A DNA stretch of 64,000 bases from SHLQ01 sp033344795 (GCA_033344795.1 JAWPMS010000001.1:4340001-4404000); one strand, 5' to 3'. Shown: positions 24,400 to 33,090, counted from the stretch's first letter. The notes: generated from the sequence alone by a model not told the origin. Numbers and translations are program-made.

Positions 24400-25331
24400 G
24401 TCGAGCTCCTCGTACGTCGTCGACGCAGCCTTTGTTGCGTCGAGTTCCGTTGTGACGATAGACGAGGCCGGGCACGTCCCAAACATTCGGCAAGGCGTTC
24501 GAGTTCGAACATCGGGGCGAACGCGATGAGCAACAGGGGTGACGGAAACACGATGAGCATCAAGGCCAAGATGCCGGCGTGCATCAACCAGGCGAGTGCC
24601 ACCCAGGCGTTTCGAGTGCGCTTGGAGATCAGCGCGAGCGGCGCTCCCAGTTCGATGACGATCGACGCCACGGCAGCTGGGGGCAAGATCCACGCGTTCC
24701 GAACTGCGAATGCCGCAAAGGGCGATGAGTTCCCACCGAGCAGCTCAACCCGGGCGGCCGCATACGCGATGTGATTTCGCAGAGAATCGCCACGCACCCA
24801 GTCGAGGCCGCCGTATCGGAGCTTCGCGATACCAGCAAGAACGTAGGTGACAACAACGATCACCGACGCCAGCTGCAGTGGGAAGTGGTATCGAACGTGG
24901 GGGCTCGCACCGCCCGCGACTCGATCCTCGCCCCGGAGGGCATCAAGCGACCACGCGTCCGCCGCGCGAAATGGCGCCAAGACCATGACATGAAGAACCA
25001 TCAGATTCTCGAAGTGAAGCAGCTGTCCCCAAGAGGAGCGATAGCTCGTGACGACGAGCAGCAACACGGCGAACGTCGGACCCGTGAAGCGAAATCGCCA
25101 TCCCACGGTGAAGGCGATGCCTGCCGGGATCGTCAACCCGATCAGAGCCAGATACAGGCCCGCTCCGAGCGGAGCGTCTCCCAGTCGGAACAGACCAGCG
25201 GGGTCGAAACGGTTCGTTTCGCGCGAGGTCAGCTCGATGAACACGGGCAATCGAATCACGAGATAAGCCGTGACAAACGAACCGAGCAGGATTCGAAACA
25301 CTGCGAGTCTCTCGGGCGGCGCGACCGTCAT
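24396..25331 (-). CDS. HTTM-domain multipass membrane protein
   Basis: A 311-residue protein with about seven or eight hydrophobic helices (for example RILLGSFVTAYLVIR, LYLALIGLTIPAGIAFTVGW, FAVLLLVVTSYRSSW, LASVIVVVTYVLAGIAKLR, ALAWLMHAGILALMLIVF). The pattern and the motif GIAKLRYGGLDWVRGDSLR match the HTTM/vitamin K-dependent carboxylase-like and DoxX-like group. Actinobacterial HTTM proteins have no proven role. Start ATG 25331 overlaps the stop of the upstream gene (ATGA). The C-terminus is Arg-rich and overlaps the FMN oxidase start. All three genes form one operon. Confidence 0.82.
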   Translation of the reverse strand: MTVAPPERLAVFRILLGSFVTAYLVIRLPVFIELTSRETNRFDPAGLFRLGDAPLGAGLYLALIGLTIPAGIAFTVGWRFRFTGPTFAVLLLVVTSYRSSWGQLLHFENLMVLHVMVLAPFRAADAWSLDALRGEDRVAGGASPHVRYHFPLQLASVIVVVTYVLAGIAKLRYGGLDWVRGDSLRNHIAYAAARVELLGGNSSPFAAFAVRNAWILPPAAVASIVIELGAPLALISKRTRNAWVALAWLMHAGILALMLIVFPSPLLLIAFAPMFELERLAECLGRARPRLSSQRNSTQQRLRRRRTRSST

Positions 25332-25789
25332 CGATCGTTCTCCGGCACGGGACATTCGGCATGCACGGTTCGCGTGATGAGGCTCGGTCGACTGAGCGTG
25401 TGTGCCACAACGTCATGCCGCTCCGTTGCGATTTCGATCGACACGATCGAGGAATCGACTGAGGCCCGATCGGCTATTTCACGACAGCGGTCAGCGACCT
25501 CGCCGGCGCGAATCGAAGAACGAAGCTCACCAGCAACGATCAACGGATCGTCGCTGGACCCGATGATGCCGAGACCGAGTTCACCACGCTGGCCATTCGA
25601 ATCCCGACCCCACGCCGTCACCAACGAAACCTCATCGCCGCGTGCCGTTGCATACATGGGGTAGGTGGAGAGCGGGAAGTCGTCTTCGTCTCGGACCACA
25701 GGCAGCGAAAGAAGGAGCACCACCACGGCAAGAATCGTCGCTCGAAACCAGCGTCGCTCCAGTTGGAGCTGTGCACGCGACCATCCCAT
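25328..25789 (-). CDS. Membrane-anchored hypothetical protein, partner of HTTM
   Basis: A 153-residue protein with one N-terminal membrane segment (FRATILAVVVLLLSLPVV, about residues 16-33) followed by an outside domain carrying FPLSTYPMYATARGDEVS; a proline-tyrosine segment of this kind is often seen in proteins encoded beside HTTM genes. I chose ATG 25789; the frame extends to an ATG at 25855 that would face the start of the divergent VOC gene base-for-base, which is less likely. Its stop overlaps the HTTM start. Function unknown. Confidence 0.65.
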   Translation of the reverse strand: MGWSRAQLQLERRWFRATILAVVVLLLSLPVVRDEDDFPLSTYPMYATARGDEVSLVTAWGRDSNGQRGELGLGIIGSSDDPLIVAGELRSSIRAGEVADRCREIADRASVDSSIVSIEIATERHDVVAHTLSRPSLITRTVHAECPVPENDR

Positions 25790-25853
25790 GGTGACGATTG
25801 TTGCCGATGCGAGGAGTCGATCGTCATCGATTACCCCACCTACACTCGGCGAC

Positions 25854-26369
25854 ATGAGCGATTCACCGACATTTCGTATGGGGCGACTCGATCATGTCCA
25901 CATTCGAGTACCCGACCGCGCTGAGGCAGCTGCGTGGTATTCCGAGCATCTCGGCTTCGAGCCGGTCGAGGACTTCGACTTCTGGGCAAACGGATTCGAG
26001 GGTGGCCCGCTGCAAATCTCTGCCGACGGCGGCAAGACGATGCTCGCGCTGTTCCAGACCACCGAAACCCACCCCATGATCGCCCAGAAGACCGGCGTTG
26101 CGTTCTCCATCGATGCCGCCGAGTTCATCGCGTTTGCCCTCTCGCTACCCGGTGAGATCAACAGTCCATCGGGTCAACCGCTCGTCGCGAACAACATCAT
26201 CGACTTCGACATGTGTTGGGCGTTCGACCTCGTCGATCCGTGGGGAAACCAGTACGAGCTCAACTGTTATGACTACGAGCGGGTCCGCACAGACCTCATC
26301 GATCGACACGAGGTAGCGCCGGTCCGCTACTGGCCGCGCTCCCTCTACGACGAGCACACCAAGGACTGA
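25854..26369 (+). CDS. VOC (glyoxalase/dioxygenase superfamily) protein
   Basis: A 171-residue VOC protein. The first beta-alpha-beta module is MGRLDHVHIRVPDRAEAAAW then YSEHLGFEPVEDF, with His in DHVHIRV a likely metal ligand; the second module contains MCWAFDLVDPWGNQYELNCYDYE with Glu in QYELNC as the usual ligand. It could be a glyoxalase-type isomerase, resistance protein or dioxygenase. TACACT 7 nt before ATG predicts a leaderless start. Confidence 0.87.
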   Translation: MSDSPTFRMGRLDHVHIRVPDRAEAAAWYSEHLGFEPVEDFDFWANGFEGGPLQISADGGKTMLALFQTTETHPMIAQKTGVAFSIDAAEFIAFALSLPGEINSPSGQPLVANNIIDFDMCWAFDLVDPWGNQYELNCYDYERVRTDLIDRHEVAPVRYWPRSLYDEHTKD

Positions 26370-26384
26370 GCATCCTTCACGGTC

Positions 26385-27302
26385 CTACGGGCCACCGGGT
26401 CCGGGTGCCCGAAGACTTGGGATGACGTCCCGGGCGATGTACTCAAACGACTCGAGTTGTGTCGAATCGCTCGGGTAATACAGCCCGAACTCGGTGAAAC
26501 CCGCACCTCGAAGTCCAGTGATCAGATTCACGAGCAGTTCTTCATCGTCGTAGACGCGGAGCCGACCCCCAGCGGCCCGAGCCTCGGCGTCGAAGAGATT
26601 CACGCTTCGGCGCAGATCGCCGGGCTCACGATCCAACTCACGACAGAGCACATCCATTCGAGCGTTCCGGCCCGATAGCTCTTCGAGTTGCTCTCCGAAA
26701 TCTGGTGAGAAACTCATGGTGTTCCATGCGTCGGCCCAACGCGCCGTATGTCGCATCATCTGCGGACCCAAGGCAGCAGCGACAACCGGTATTCGAGGCG
26801 ATTGGAGCGACGAGGGGTTCATGACAGCCGCGTCAGCGCTGTAGTACTCACCCTCGTATGACGTCACGTCTTGCGAGAGAAAGAGGCCGAGCAGCTCGAC
26901 GTACTCACCAAACCGACGGGCGCGCTCGGCGTTGGACCAGTTTGGCAGCCCAAGCATTTCAGTTCCCGGGTCGATCATGAGCCCTGTGCCGATACCGAGT
27001 TCCACGCGTCCGCCGGAAATGTGGTCGACGGTGATCGCTTGGTGGGCCAAGACCCCAGGATTGCGAAGCGGGATCTGGGAAACGTTGGTCGCCAACCGAA
27101 TTGAGGAAGTTTCCACAGCGAGTGCCGCCATGAGCGTCCAACATTCCATCCAGGGAGCTGGAGGATTGGCCCAGTCGCAGAAGTGGTCTGGAATAGCGGC
27201 GACATCGAATCCAAGTTCTTCAACGTGCAGAACTTGTTGCCTGTATTCAGGCCATGGTCGCCCGGGAAGCGTGAGAACTTGGAAGCTGATGTTGTCGCTC
27301 AT
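26385..27302 (-). CDS. LLM-class flavin/F420-dependent oxidoreductase
   Basis: A 305-residue luciferase-like monooxygenase-fold protein. Family features: LHVEELGFDVAAIPDHFCDW, TSSIRLATNVSQIPLRNPGVLAHQAITVDHISGGRVELGIGTG spread over residues 70-110, and IPVVAAALGPQMMRHTARWADAWNT (split). This pattern is typical of actinobacterial F420-dependent enzymes; cofactor choice is inference. The ATG overlaps the stop of the methyltransferase upstream (27302-27299), so the two are one operon. Confidence 0.88.
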   Translation of the reverse strand: MSDNISFQVLTLPGRPWPEYRQQVLHVEELGFDVAAIPDHFCDWANPPAPWMECWTLMAALAVETSSIRLATNVSQIPLRNPGVLAHQAITVDHISGGRVELGIGTGLMIDPGTEMLGLPNWSNAERARRFGEYVELLGLFLSQDVTSYEGEYYSADAAVMNPSSLQSPRIPVVAAALGPQMMRHTARWADAWNTMSFSPDFGEQLEELSGRNARMDVLCRELDREPGDLRRSVNLFDAEARAAGGRLRVYDDEELLVNLITGLRGAGFTEFGLYYPSDSTQLESFEYIARDVIPSLRAPGPGGP

Positions 27303-28108
27303 GCGGGGATACTCGCAGTCGTCAGATATGAGCTGAACGGAATCGTCAAACCATAGGCGGTTCGGTACTCGGCCAGCTCCGCGTCGAGTTCATCCAAAGC
27401 CATTCGTTGTTCCTCTTTGGGCAACGCAAAGAAACCCGCCGACCACGGCAGGGCCTTGAGATGCTCGGGCACGTACTTCAGAACCGGAGGTAGGTCGACC
27501 TCAACCTCGACCAACTCGATGAGGACCTCATCGAGCCCCGCTGCGGCAAACCAACCTCGAAGCTGTTGCTCCGTCGTTGAGTATTCGGCCTGTGCCCCAC
27601 CACCATGGCGAGACAACATCGCGGTCTCGAACCTGAGGAAGGGCGTCCGCTCGGGCGACGACCAGACCGTCAGACCGATTCGTGCGCCGACACGCGCGAC
27701 ACGAACCATCTCCCTTACGCCAAGCACCGGGTCGGGAAAGAACTGGAGACCCTGCTGGCAGATCACCGAATCGAACTGATCGTCTGCGAACGGCAGATCG
27801 AGTGCCGAACCCGAACTCCACACGATGTTCGCATCGGCACCGCTCGCTACCTCGGCTGCACAGGCGATCATCGCTGGATTGAGATCGATGCCCTCCACTC
27901 TCGCGCCGGGTCCGGCGACCAACGCAGCCGCCCTCGTGGCGAATCCAGTTCCGCACGCGACGTCGAGCACAGAATCTCCAGGACGCACGGTCTCGCCAAC
28001 CATCGCCTCGACGAACGGGGCCATGAGAGCATGCACCTGCTTCTCGTAATAGCGAGGCGAATCCAACCCCACCTGAAACCCTGATTCGGTCACGCAATCG
28101 CCCCTCAT
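27299..28108 (-). CDS. Class I SAM-dependent methyltransferase
   Basis: A 269-residue UbiE-like methyltransferase: motif I SVLDVACGTGFATRAAALVA, then VEGIDLNPAMIACAAEV, LDLPFADDQFDSVICQQGLQ and VREMVRVARVGARIGLTVW. ATG 28108 is used; an in-frame GTG at 28093 with AGGGG upstream is an alternative. It is the first gene of a pair with an LLM oxidoreductase, which suggests modification and oxidation of one small molecule; the substrate is unknown. Confidence 0.87.
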   Translation of the reverse strand: MRGDCVTESGFQVGLDSPRYYEKQVHALMAPFVEAMVGETVRPGDSVLDVACGTGFATRAAALVAGPGARVEGIDLNPAMIACAAEVASGADANIVWSSGSALDLPFADDQFDSVICQQGLQFFPDPVLGVREMVRVARVGARIGLTVWSSPERTPFLRFETAMLSRHGGGAQAEYSTTEQQLRGWFAAAGLDEVLIELVEVEVDLPPVLKYVPEHLKALPWSAGFFALPKEEQRMALDELDAELAEYRTAYGLTIPFSSYLTTASIPA

Positions 28109-28140
28109 CGCAACCTAGTGCGGTGGCGCACCAAGCCTGA

Positions 28141-28728
28141 CTACGGGCGGTCGACCGAACCCACGACTCGACGGAAGAGCTGCTTGAGGTTGGAGGCAAC
28201 CGCTTCCATGTCGTCGTGGTGATAACACGGCCCCGAGTACGCGTGGAGCAAGAAATCAGCGGTGATGTCGACATCTTCGATGTCGAATTCTCCCGTTTGT
28301 TGACCAGCCCTCAGCAGCTGTGTGAACAGCCGTCGTGATTCGACCCAAGGTTCATCACTGTGCGCTGCCGTTGCGTGGAACACCGCGTGGTAGAGCTCCT
28401 CGTGTTCGGTCGAGAACGCGACGAGGTGGCCGACGATGAGGTCGAGCTTCTCGGCGGCGGTGGTGGATGTGTCCTCGAGGATCGTCGACGGTTCGTCGAG
28501 CATCTTGTGCCAGAGGTCGGCGCGAAGAGCGTCAACCAGTTCGTTGCGAGATGCGTAGTGGAGGTAGATCGAACCCTTCGCCACTCCCGCTGCCGCCGCC
28601 ACCTGCGCGATGGAGACGTTGTCCAGCCCCTCCTTGATGGACAGACCGGCGGCCGCGTCAAGGATCTGGCGCTGTCGTACGTCGGCCGGCTGAAACCGCG
28701 GAACGGCCGAATCGTCTTTGGGTGTCAC
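28141..28728 (-). CDS. TetR/AcrR-family repressor
   Basis: A 195-residue TetR regulator: HTH at residues 15-60 (RQRQILDAAAGLSIKEGLDN then VSIAQVAAAAGVAKGSIYLH), followed by a helical ligand domain. GTG 28728 lies 8 nt after TACGAT, with TTGGTC 18 nt further upstream, so it is predicted leaderless and its -35 falls inside an operator. It is divergent from the flavoprotein at 28808, which it probably represses through the two palindromes at 28760-28794. Confidence 0.92.
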   Translation of the reverse strand: MTPKDDSAVPRFQPADVRQRQILDAAAGLSIKEGLDNVSIAQVAAAAGVAKGSIYLHYASRNELVDALRADLWHKMLDEPSTILEDTSTTAAEKLDLIVGHLVAFSTEHEELYHAVFHATAAHSDEPWVESRRLFTQLLRAGQQTGEFDIEDVDITADFLLHAYSGPCYHHDDMEAVASNLKQLFRRVVGSVDRP

Positions 28729-28759
28729 GGGTCACCATCGTAGCGGGTTGCCAGGCGAC

Positions 28760-28794
28760 TGACCAACGGTCATACTACGAATGACCAACGGTCA
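28760..28794. promoter_or_regulatory. Tandem TGACCAACGGTCA operators
   Basis: Two identical 13-bp palindromes TGACC-AAC-GGTCA at 28760-28772 and 28782-28794, centres 22 bp apart (two helical turns). The first overlaps the -35 of the TetR gene and the spacer of the plus-strand promoter (TTGCCA 28748-28753, CATACT 28771-28776); the second covers the start region of the flavoprotein transcript. Likely TetR sites. Confidence 0.8.
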
Positions 28795-28807
28795 GTCAGG
28801 AGACATC

Positions 28808-29737
28808 ATGAAAGAAATCGACGTAGCGATCATCGGCGGCGGGCCCGCCGGCATGCAGGCGGCACTGGTTCTCGCCCGCACGCGCAAGGACACCGTTGTG
28901 TTCGACGCACCGTCGCCGCCGCGAAATGCCGCCTCGCACGGCGTCCACAACTTCCTCGGACTCGACGGGATGCTCCCGCACGAGATCAGGGACAGAGCAT
29001 GGGAACAGATCGATGCCTACGACTCAGCTCGGCTCATACCCGAAGCGGTCACCGCCGTGCGGCGCGCGGACGAGTCGAACGACCTCGTTGTAGCGACACC
29101 GACCGACGAGTACCAGGCACGGCAGGTCATATTGACCTGCGGCTACCACGATCAACATCCAGACCTCGACGGGTTCAACGAGTGTTGGGCAAACACCATC
29201 ATCTCGTGCCCCTTCTGCGATGGCTTCGAGAACAAGGACCGGGTCTGGGGCATCGTCCCGTCGATGAGCTATGCACTCGACGTCTTTCCGCACATGGTCC
29301 AGAGCTGGACGGACAAACGAATGGTTCTCGCCCCGCGCCACCTCAGCGTCAGCTCGCAACAAATAGAAGATCTCGAGCGACAGGGCGTCGCGCTGCATCA
29401 TGGCGACATCGTCGAACTCCATCACAACGCAGGAAAGCTGAAGGCTGTGACCCTCGACGACGGTCAACGAATCGAGGTCGGCACCTTGCTGGTGACACCA
29501 GACGAACGAGCGGCGCCACTCATCGACGGGCTCACCGACACGCTCGGATTGGCGCTCGATGAGCACGGCTACGTGGCCGTCGACAATAGTCAGAAGACCA
29601 ACGTCTCGGGATTGTGGGCGGCCGGGGATGTACAGGGGACGATGGGAGCCATCGCGTCGGCGAACGCGGGCAGCGTGGCCGCGAGCATGATCGTGCACGG
29701 CTGGTTCGAGACCGATGCAGATGAGCATGCCGCATGA
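28808..29737 (+). CDS. Thioredoxin-reductase-like FAD/NAD(P) oxidoreductase
   Basis: A 309-residue flavoprotein. FAD-binding GxGxxG is in AIIGGGPAGMQAALVLA; the redox-active CxxC is in IISCPFCDGFE; the final FAD motif is VSGLWAAGDVQGTMGA. Overall length and motif order match low-molecular-weight thioredoxin reductases and relatives such as the dithiol oxidases of natural product clusters. The NADPH HRRxxxR motif is not obvious, and no thioredoxin gene is nearby, so it may be a TrxB-like oxidase rather than TrxB. ATG 28808 has AGGAGA 5 nt upstream. Controlled by the divergent TetR. Confidence 0.88.
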   Translation: MKEIDVAIIGGGPAGMQAALVLARTRKDTVVFDAPSPPRNAASHGVHNFLGLDGMLPHEIRDRAWEQIDAYDSARLIPEAVTAVRRADESNDLVVATPTDEYQARQVILTCGYHDQHPDLDGFNECWANTIISCPFCDGFENKDRVWGIVPSMSYALDVFPHMVQSWTDKRMVLAPRHLSVSSQQIEDLERQGVALHHGDIVELHHNAGKLKAVTLDDGQRIEVGTLLVTPDERAAPLIDGLTDTLGLALDEHGYVAVDNSQKTNVSGLWAAGDVQGTMGAIASANAGSVAASMIVHGWFETDADEHAA

Positions 29738-30390
29738 CCTCACCCGCAGATGTGGTGGCGTTTCACGCCGACTACGACAAACACCCCGACGACCGCGTCA
29801 GACTCTTCCGCGCGGTGGCCGGCTTGCTGCCGCGGCCGGCGTCGGTGTTGTACGCCGGAAGCTACATCGACATTGCACCGTCGATCTGGTTCGACGACGT
29901 GCTCTACGTCGATGTCGACAAGAGAGCGGCGCGATTCTTCGCGCAGGAAGATGCTGTCGCCGAGCTCGTCCGAGCGAAACGTCGATCGGTTGGCCAGCCG
30001 GTCGAGCCCGAGCCCGCTCTGACCTTCGAGCACGCCGACTACGGGGAGCCTCTTCCCGTCCAAGACGGGTCCGTCGATGTGCTGATCTCGATGTATGCCG
30101 GATTCATCAGCGAGCACTGCACTCGCTACCTCAGAACTGGCGGCTACCTGGTAACGAACAACAGCCACGGTGACGCGTCGATGGCGAGCCTTGACCCCGA
30201 CTACACACTGGTCGCTGTCATCAACAGCAGCGATGATGACTACCAAACGGATACCGACGACCTCGACCGCTACCTCGTCCCCAAGAAGGGCACGCGACCG
30301 ACAGCCGAAGAACTGCACGAGATGAACCGCGGCGCCGCCTACACCCACCCCGCGTTCGTCTACGTGTTCCGGCGTACCCCACCACGCTGA
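29734..30390 (+). CDS. Hypothetical methyltransferase-like protein
   Basis: A 218-residue protein coupled to the flavoprotein by ATGA (29734-29737). The order RPASVLYAGSYIDIAP, VLYVDVDKRAARFF, ADYGEPLPVQDGSVDVLIS and TRYLRTGGYLVTNNSHGD follows a Rossmann methyltransferase (motif I-like, acidic end of strand 2, motif IV/V), but the glycine-rich motif I is poor (YAGSY). It may be a divergent SAM enzyme or a non-catalytic relative. Its place in a TetR-controlled two-gene operon suggests it acts with the flavoprotein. Confidence 0.75.
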   Translation: MTSPADVVAFHADYDKHPDDRVRLFRAVAGLLPRPASVLYAGSYIDIAPSIWFDDVLYVDVDKRAARFFAQEDAVAELVRAKRRSVGQPVEPEPALTFEHADYGEPLPVQDGSVDVLISMYAGFISEHCTRYLRTGGYLVTNNSHGDASMASLDPDYTLVAVINSSDDDYQTDTDDLDRYLVPKKGTRPTAEELHEMNRGAAYTHPAFVYVFRRTPPR

Positions 30391-30412
30391 GAAGACCTGT
30401 CGTCCTTCGCGC

Positions 30413-31051
30413 TCACAGGTGTAGCCCGCACTCGGACCTTTCGCTTCCCGGCCAGCGTCCCGTGCGGCCTCCGTCGGGGGCGGCGGTCGTGCACGGTTCA
30501 CAGCCGATTGAGGTGTAGCCCGAACGCAAGAGTGGGTGGGTAAGGACATCGTGCGTATCGATGTATCTCGCCCGGTCGTCGTCGCTCCATTGGGCCAGCG
30601 GGCTGATCTTGATCTTGCCGCGGCGGTCGATGTCAATGATCTCCGTCGTTGCTCGGTTCGTCGTTGCTGTCCGTTGGATCCCCGTGATCCAGGCATCGCG
30701 ACCATCGAGCGCCGTTTCGAGCAACTCAAGCTTCACGTCGCAGCACGAGACGAATCGATCGTGCTTGCGGCCCGTTCGAACGACCTCGATCTCGGTTCCA
30801 TATCGACTCTCGACGCGACGCACCATGTCAAGGGTTTCAGCGAACTGGAACCCGTTGTCGAGGAACACAATCGGAACTCGCGGCGCGGTCTTCGCAACGA
30901 GGTCGACGAGCACGGCATCTTGCAGCGAGGTCAAGAGACAGCAGCGGTCACCAAAGGTGGAGGAAGCCCAGCGTATGGCCTCCACTGCCGTCGCGATGCT
31001 CACCGAGCGCGAGGCGCCTTGGATGGTCGACGAATCCAGTTGTGACAACAT
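30413..31051 (-). CDS. cysH: APS reductase (CysH family), [4Fe-4S] type
   Basis: A 212-residue CysH. FGDRCCLLTSLQDAVLVDL and VPIVFLDNGFQF form the nucleotide-binding part. The cluster cysteines are Cys103-Cys104 (SCCDVK) and Cys184/Cys187 (GCEPC), the assimilatory APS-reductase arrangement; the catalytic Cys208 sits in the C-terminal SECGLHL motif. It reduces adenylyl sulfate to sulfite with thioredoxin. ATG 31051 is chosen because TACGAT lies 7 nt upstream with TTGTCT 18 nt before it; longer upstream in-frame starts fall in that promoter. No sulfate adenylyltransferase or siroheme sulfite reductase gene is in the window. Confidence 0.88.
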   Translation of the reverse strand: MLSQLDSSTIQGASRSVSIATAVEAIRWASSTFGDRCCLLTSLQDAVLVDLVAKTAPRVPIVFLDNGFQFAETLDMVRRVESRYGTEIEVVRTGRKHDRFVSCCDVKLELLETALDGRDAWITGIQRTATTNRATTEIIDIDRRGKIKISPLAQWSDDDRARYIDTHDVLTHPLLRSGYTSIGCEPCTTAAPDGGRTGRWPGSERSECGLHL

Positions 31052-31211
31052 GAGGCCGATCGTAGAAACGGCAGGCATTCCAAGACAATGGATCGCGTCA
31101 GGACGCGCAAAGAATTCGGCCTGGACGTGCGAATGGTCGGACATACCCAAACCAAAATTCGTTAGACACCGACTAAGCAATACCCATATCCCAACGCCTT
31201 GTACGAGACAG

Positions 31212-31697
31212 ATGAGTGATCAGATCCACGACTTCGACGACTGGTTCAGCCTGAACTATCGCCGCGTCCTGAGTTCGGTGCTCATCGTGTGTGCAGGAGA
31301 CCTCGTCAGAGCTGAGGACGCAACGAACGATGCGTTCATCGACGCTCTCGAGAAGTGGTCGACCGTCGGCGTGATGGATTCGCCTCGATCGTGGGTCACC
31401 AAGGTCGCGATCAACAAGGCGAAACGTTCATGGCTGCGCCGTCAGCGTTACGTCGACCCGGTCAACGTCGACTCAGCGGGAGCCGTCGCCCTCGACCAGG
31501 ACCCGAACGTCGAACTCTGGGCTGCGGTCAATCGACTGACCGTCAAACAGCGCAGCGCCATCGTGCTTCGTTACATCGACGACCTGACCCAAAGCGATAT
31601 CGCCACGAAACTCGACATCGCGCCGGGAACCGTCTCCGCCACGCTCACCCAAGCACGCGCCAAGTTGCGCGTCGAGCTCGAAGGAGAAGCGGTATGA
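31212..31697 (+). CDS. ECF RNA polymerase sigma factor
   Basis: A 161-residue ECF sigma. Region 2: VRAEDATNDAFIDALEKW and SPRSWVTKVAINKAKRSWLR; region 4: LTVKQRSAIVLRYIDDLTQS and the HTH LDIAPGTVSATLTQARAKLR. It resembles the SigE/SigM-like ECF groups of actinobacteria. Its stop overlaps the ATG of the following membrane protein gene (31694-31697), the second such pair in the window. The 160-bp region between it and cysH holds no clear ECF promoter. Confidence 0.92.
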   Translation: MSDQIHDFDDWFSLNYRRVLSSVLIVCAGDLVRAEDATNDAFIDALEKWSTVGVMDSPRSWVTKVAINKAKRSWLRRQRYVDPVNVDSAGAVALDQDPNVELWAAVNRLTVKQRSAIVLRYIDDLTQSDIATKLDIAPGTVSATLTQARAKLRVELEGEAV

Positions 31698-33037
31698 CTC
31701 ATGACGACGACATCCCCGAACTGATCGGCCGCCTCGAAACGTCGCTGTCGGTACCTGACCCGCAGGCGATCCATACCGGCCTCCGCCGCCGCAAGACCAC
31801 CCGAAAGCGCATGGCGGGAGCCGCCGGCACGTTCGTGGCCGCATTGGCCATCACCGGAGGAGCGCTCGCGCTGACCGGCGACGATACGACCACGACCGAG
31901 ACCGCGAGCGACGCGACCGATGCACGGGACGCGATCGATGTCCCCGACGCGGAGGCACCCGTCGCCAATGATTCGGGACCGGTCGCGCTGCAAGACGTGA
32001 CGACGGGACCACTTCGAACGATGGAATGGCTCCCGATCACCGCAATCACTGGAGAGTTCACCGCGTTGGTTGACAGTGTCCTACTCCCACATCAGTACGT
32101 CTGGTTTGACACGCCAACCGCAGGAAGTAGCGAGGTCACCTACTCGACGGGCTGTCGTAGCGTGACGCATGTCGTCGAGTGGAAGGAAAGCGGTTTCGTC
32201 GTCGTGGAGACGCTGGCAGAGCCGGCTCCACTTCCCGCCACCCCGTTCAGCGAGCTTGTCTCGTGCTCGGCGCTCGCCGAGCAGGTCGAGTTCTTCGTGC
32301 CCGATGATGAGGTGACGGTCGATTGGGGTTCCGGGTTCACTCGGTTCTCGGTCGACAGCACCGCACATGGACTGTACGAATTCGAACTCGGCCCTTCGGA
32401 TCCGGTCATCGTCATGCCGTCTGTCGAGGGCCTCGATTTCGAGGGCGCTCTGCTGAGACTATTCGAGCTCGGCCTACAAGTCACTCAAGTCGAGGAAGCC
32501 ACTGGCGAGGTCGAGCAGGGCGTCGTGATCCGAACCGATCCTCCGGCGGGCACCGCCCTCGACGAACGTTCCACCGTCACGCTCGTCACGTCTGCCGGGC
32601 CCTCATTTCCTGACGATCCGAGTGAGGGGCCTCCGGCGACAGTGGCGACCGCGCCACCTTCGTTCTCGCCGCAACCGGGAGCGGAGTTGTCGGGCCAGTG
32701 GACCGTCATCGAGCTGTGGAGCGACGGCGCAAGAATCGACTTGGACAGCTTCCCCGGCACGATCCCGAGCATCACCCTCGATGGAAAGACACTCAGCGGG
32801 CACGATGGATGCAATGGCCATGGCAACGGCCTGTTCCTCCCAAGCGCCGACGGCAGCATTCAGATCCAGAGTGGAAGGACCACACTGGTAGGTTGCCCAG
32901 AAAACGCAGCACTCACCGCCTTCTCCCAAGGAGCCATCAACGCATCCCAGTGGGGCCTGTCCCCCTCCGGGCACCTGGTGCTCGCGAACGGCCCCGTGGT
33001 TGTCGTATTCGAACGGACGGGGCCACTTCCGCAATAG
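31694..33037 (+). CDS. Membrane protein with PASTA and META domains, ECF partner
   Basis: A 447-residue protein. Residues 1-38 are basic and predicted cytoplasmic (RRRKTTRKR), a membrane segment lies at about 41-60 (AGAAGTFVAALAITGGALAL), then a Thr/Asp-rich spacer. A PASTA-like domain occupies about 238-300 (MPSVEGLDFEGALLRLFELG; RTDPPAGTALDERSTV), and a META domain about 345-445 (LSGQWTVIELWSDG; SGHDGCNGHGNGLF). PASTA domains in other proteins bind cell-wall muropeptides; META domains occur in HslJ-like envelope proteins. Position behind the ECF gene suggests an envelope-stress sensor. Start fixed by ATGA. Confidence 0.8.
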   Translation: MTHDDDIPELIGRLETSLSVPDPQAIHTGLRRRKTTRKRMAGAAGTFVAALAITGGALALTGDDTTTTETASDATDARDAIDVPDAEAPVANDSGPVALQDVTTGPLRTMEWLPITAITGEFTALVDSVLLPHQYVWFDTPTAGSSEVTYSTGCRSVTHVVEWKESGFVVVETLAEPAPLPATPFSELVSCSALAEQVEFFVPDDEVTVDWGSGFTRFSVDSTAHGLYEFELGPSDPVIVMPSVEGLDFEGALLRLFELGLQVTQVEEATGEVEQGVVIRTDPPAGTALDERSTVTLVTSAGPSFPDDPSEGPPATVATAPPSFSPQPGAELSGQWTVIELWSDGARIDLDSFPGTIPSITLDGKTLSGHDGCNGHGNGLFLPSADGSIQIQSGRTTLVGCPENAALTAFSQGAINASQWGLSPSGHLVLANGPVVVVFERTGPLPQ

Positions 33038-33090
33038 CCAGCTGGCGAAGGTGCTATGCCGGTGGAGTACTAACCCATCGGGAGCAACAA

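Noticed and set aside
24400..24693. Extended N-terminus of the FMN oxidase
   Set aside because: It would overlap the HTTM gene by up to 298 bp, and the extra residues do not fit the family; GTG 24399 has a good ribosome site.
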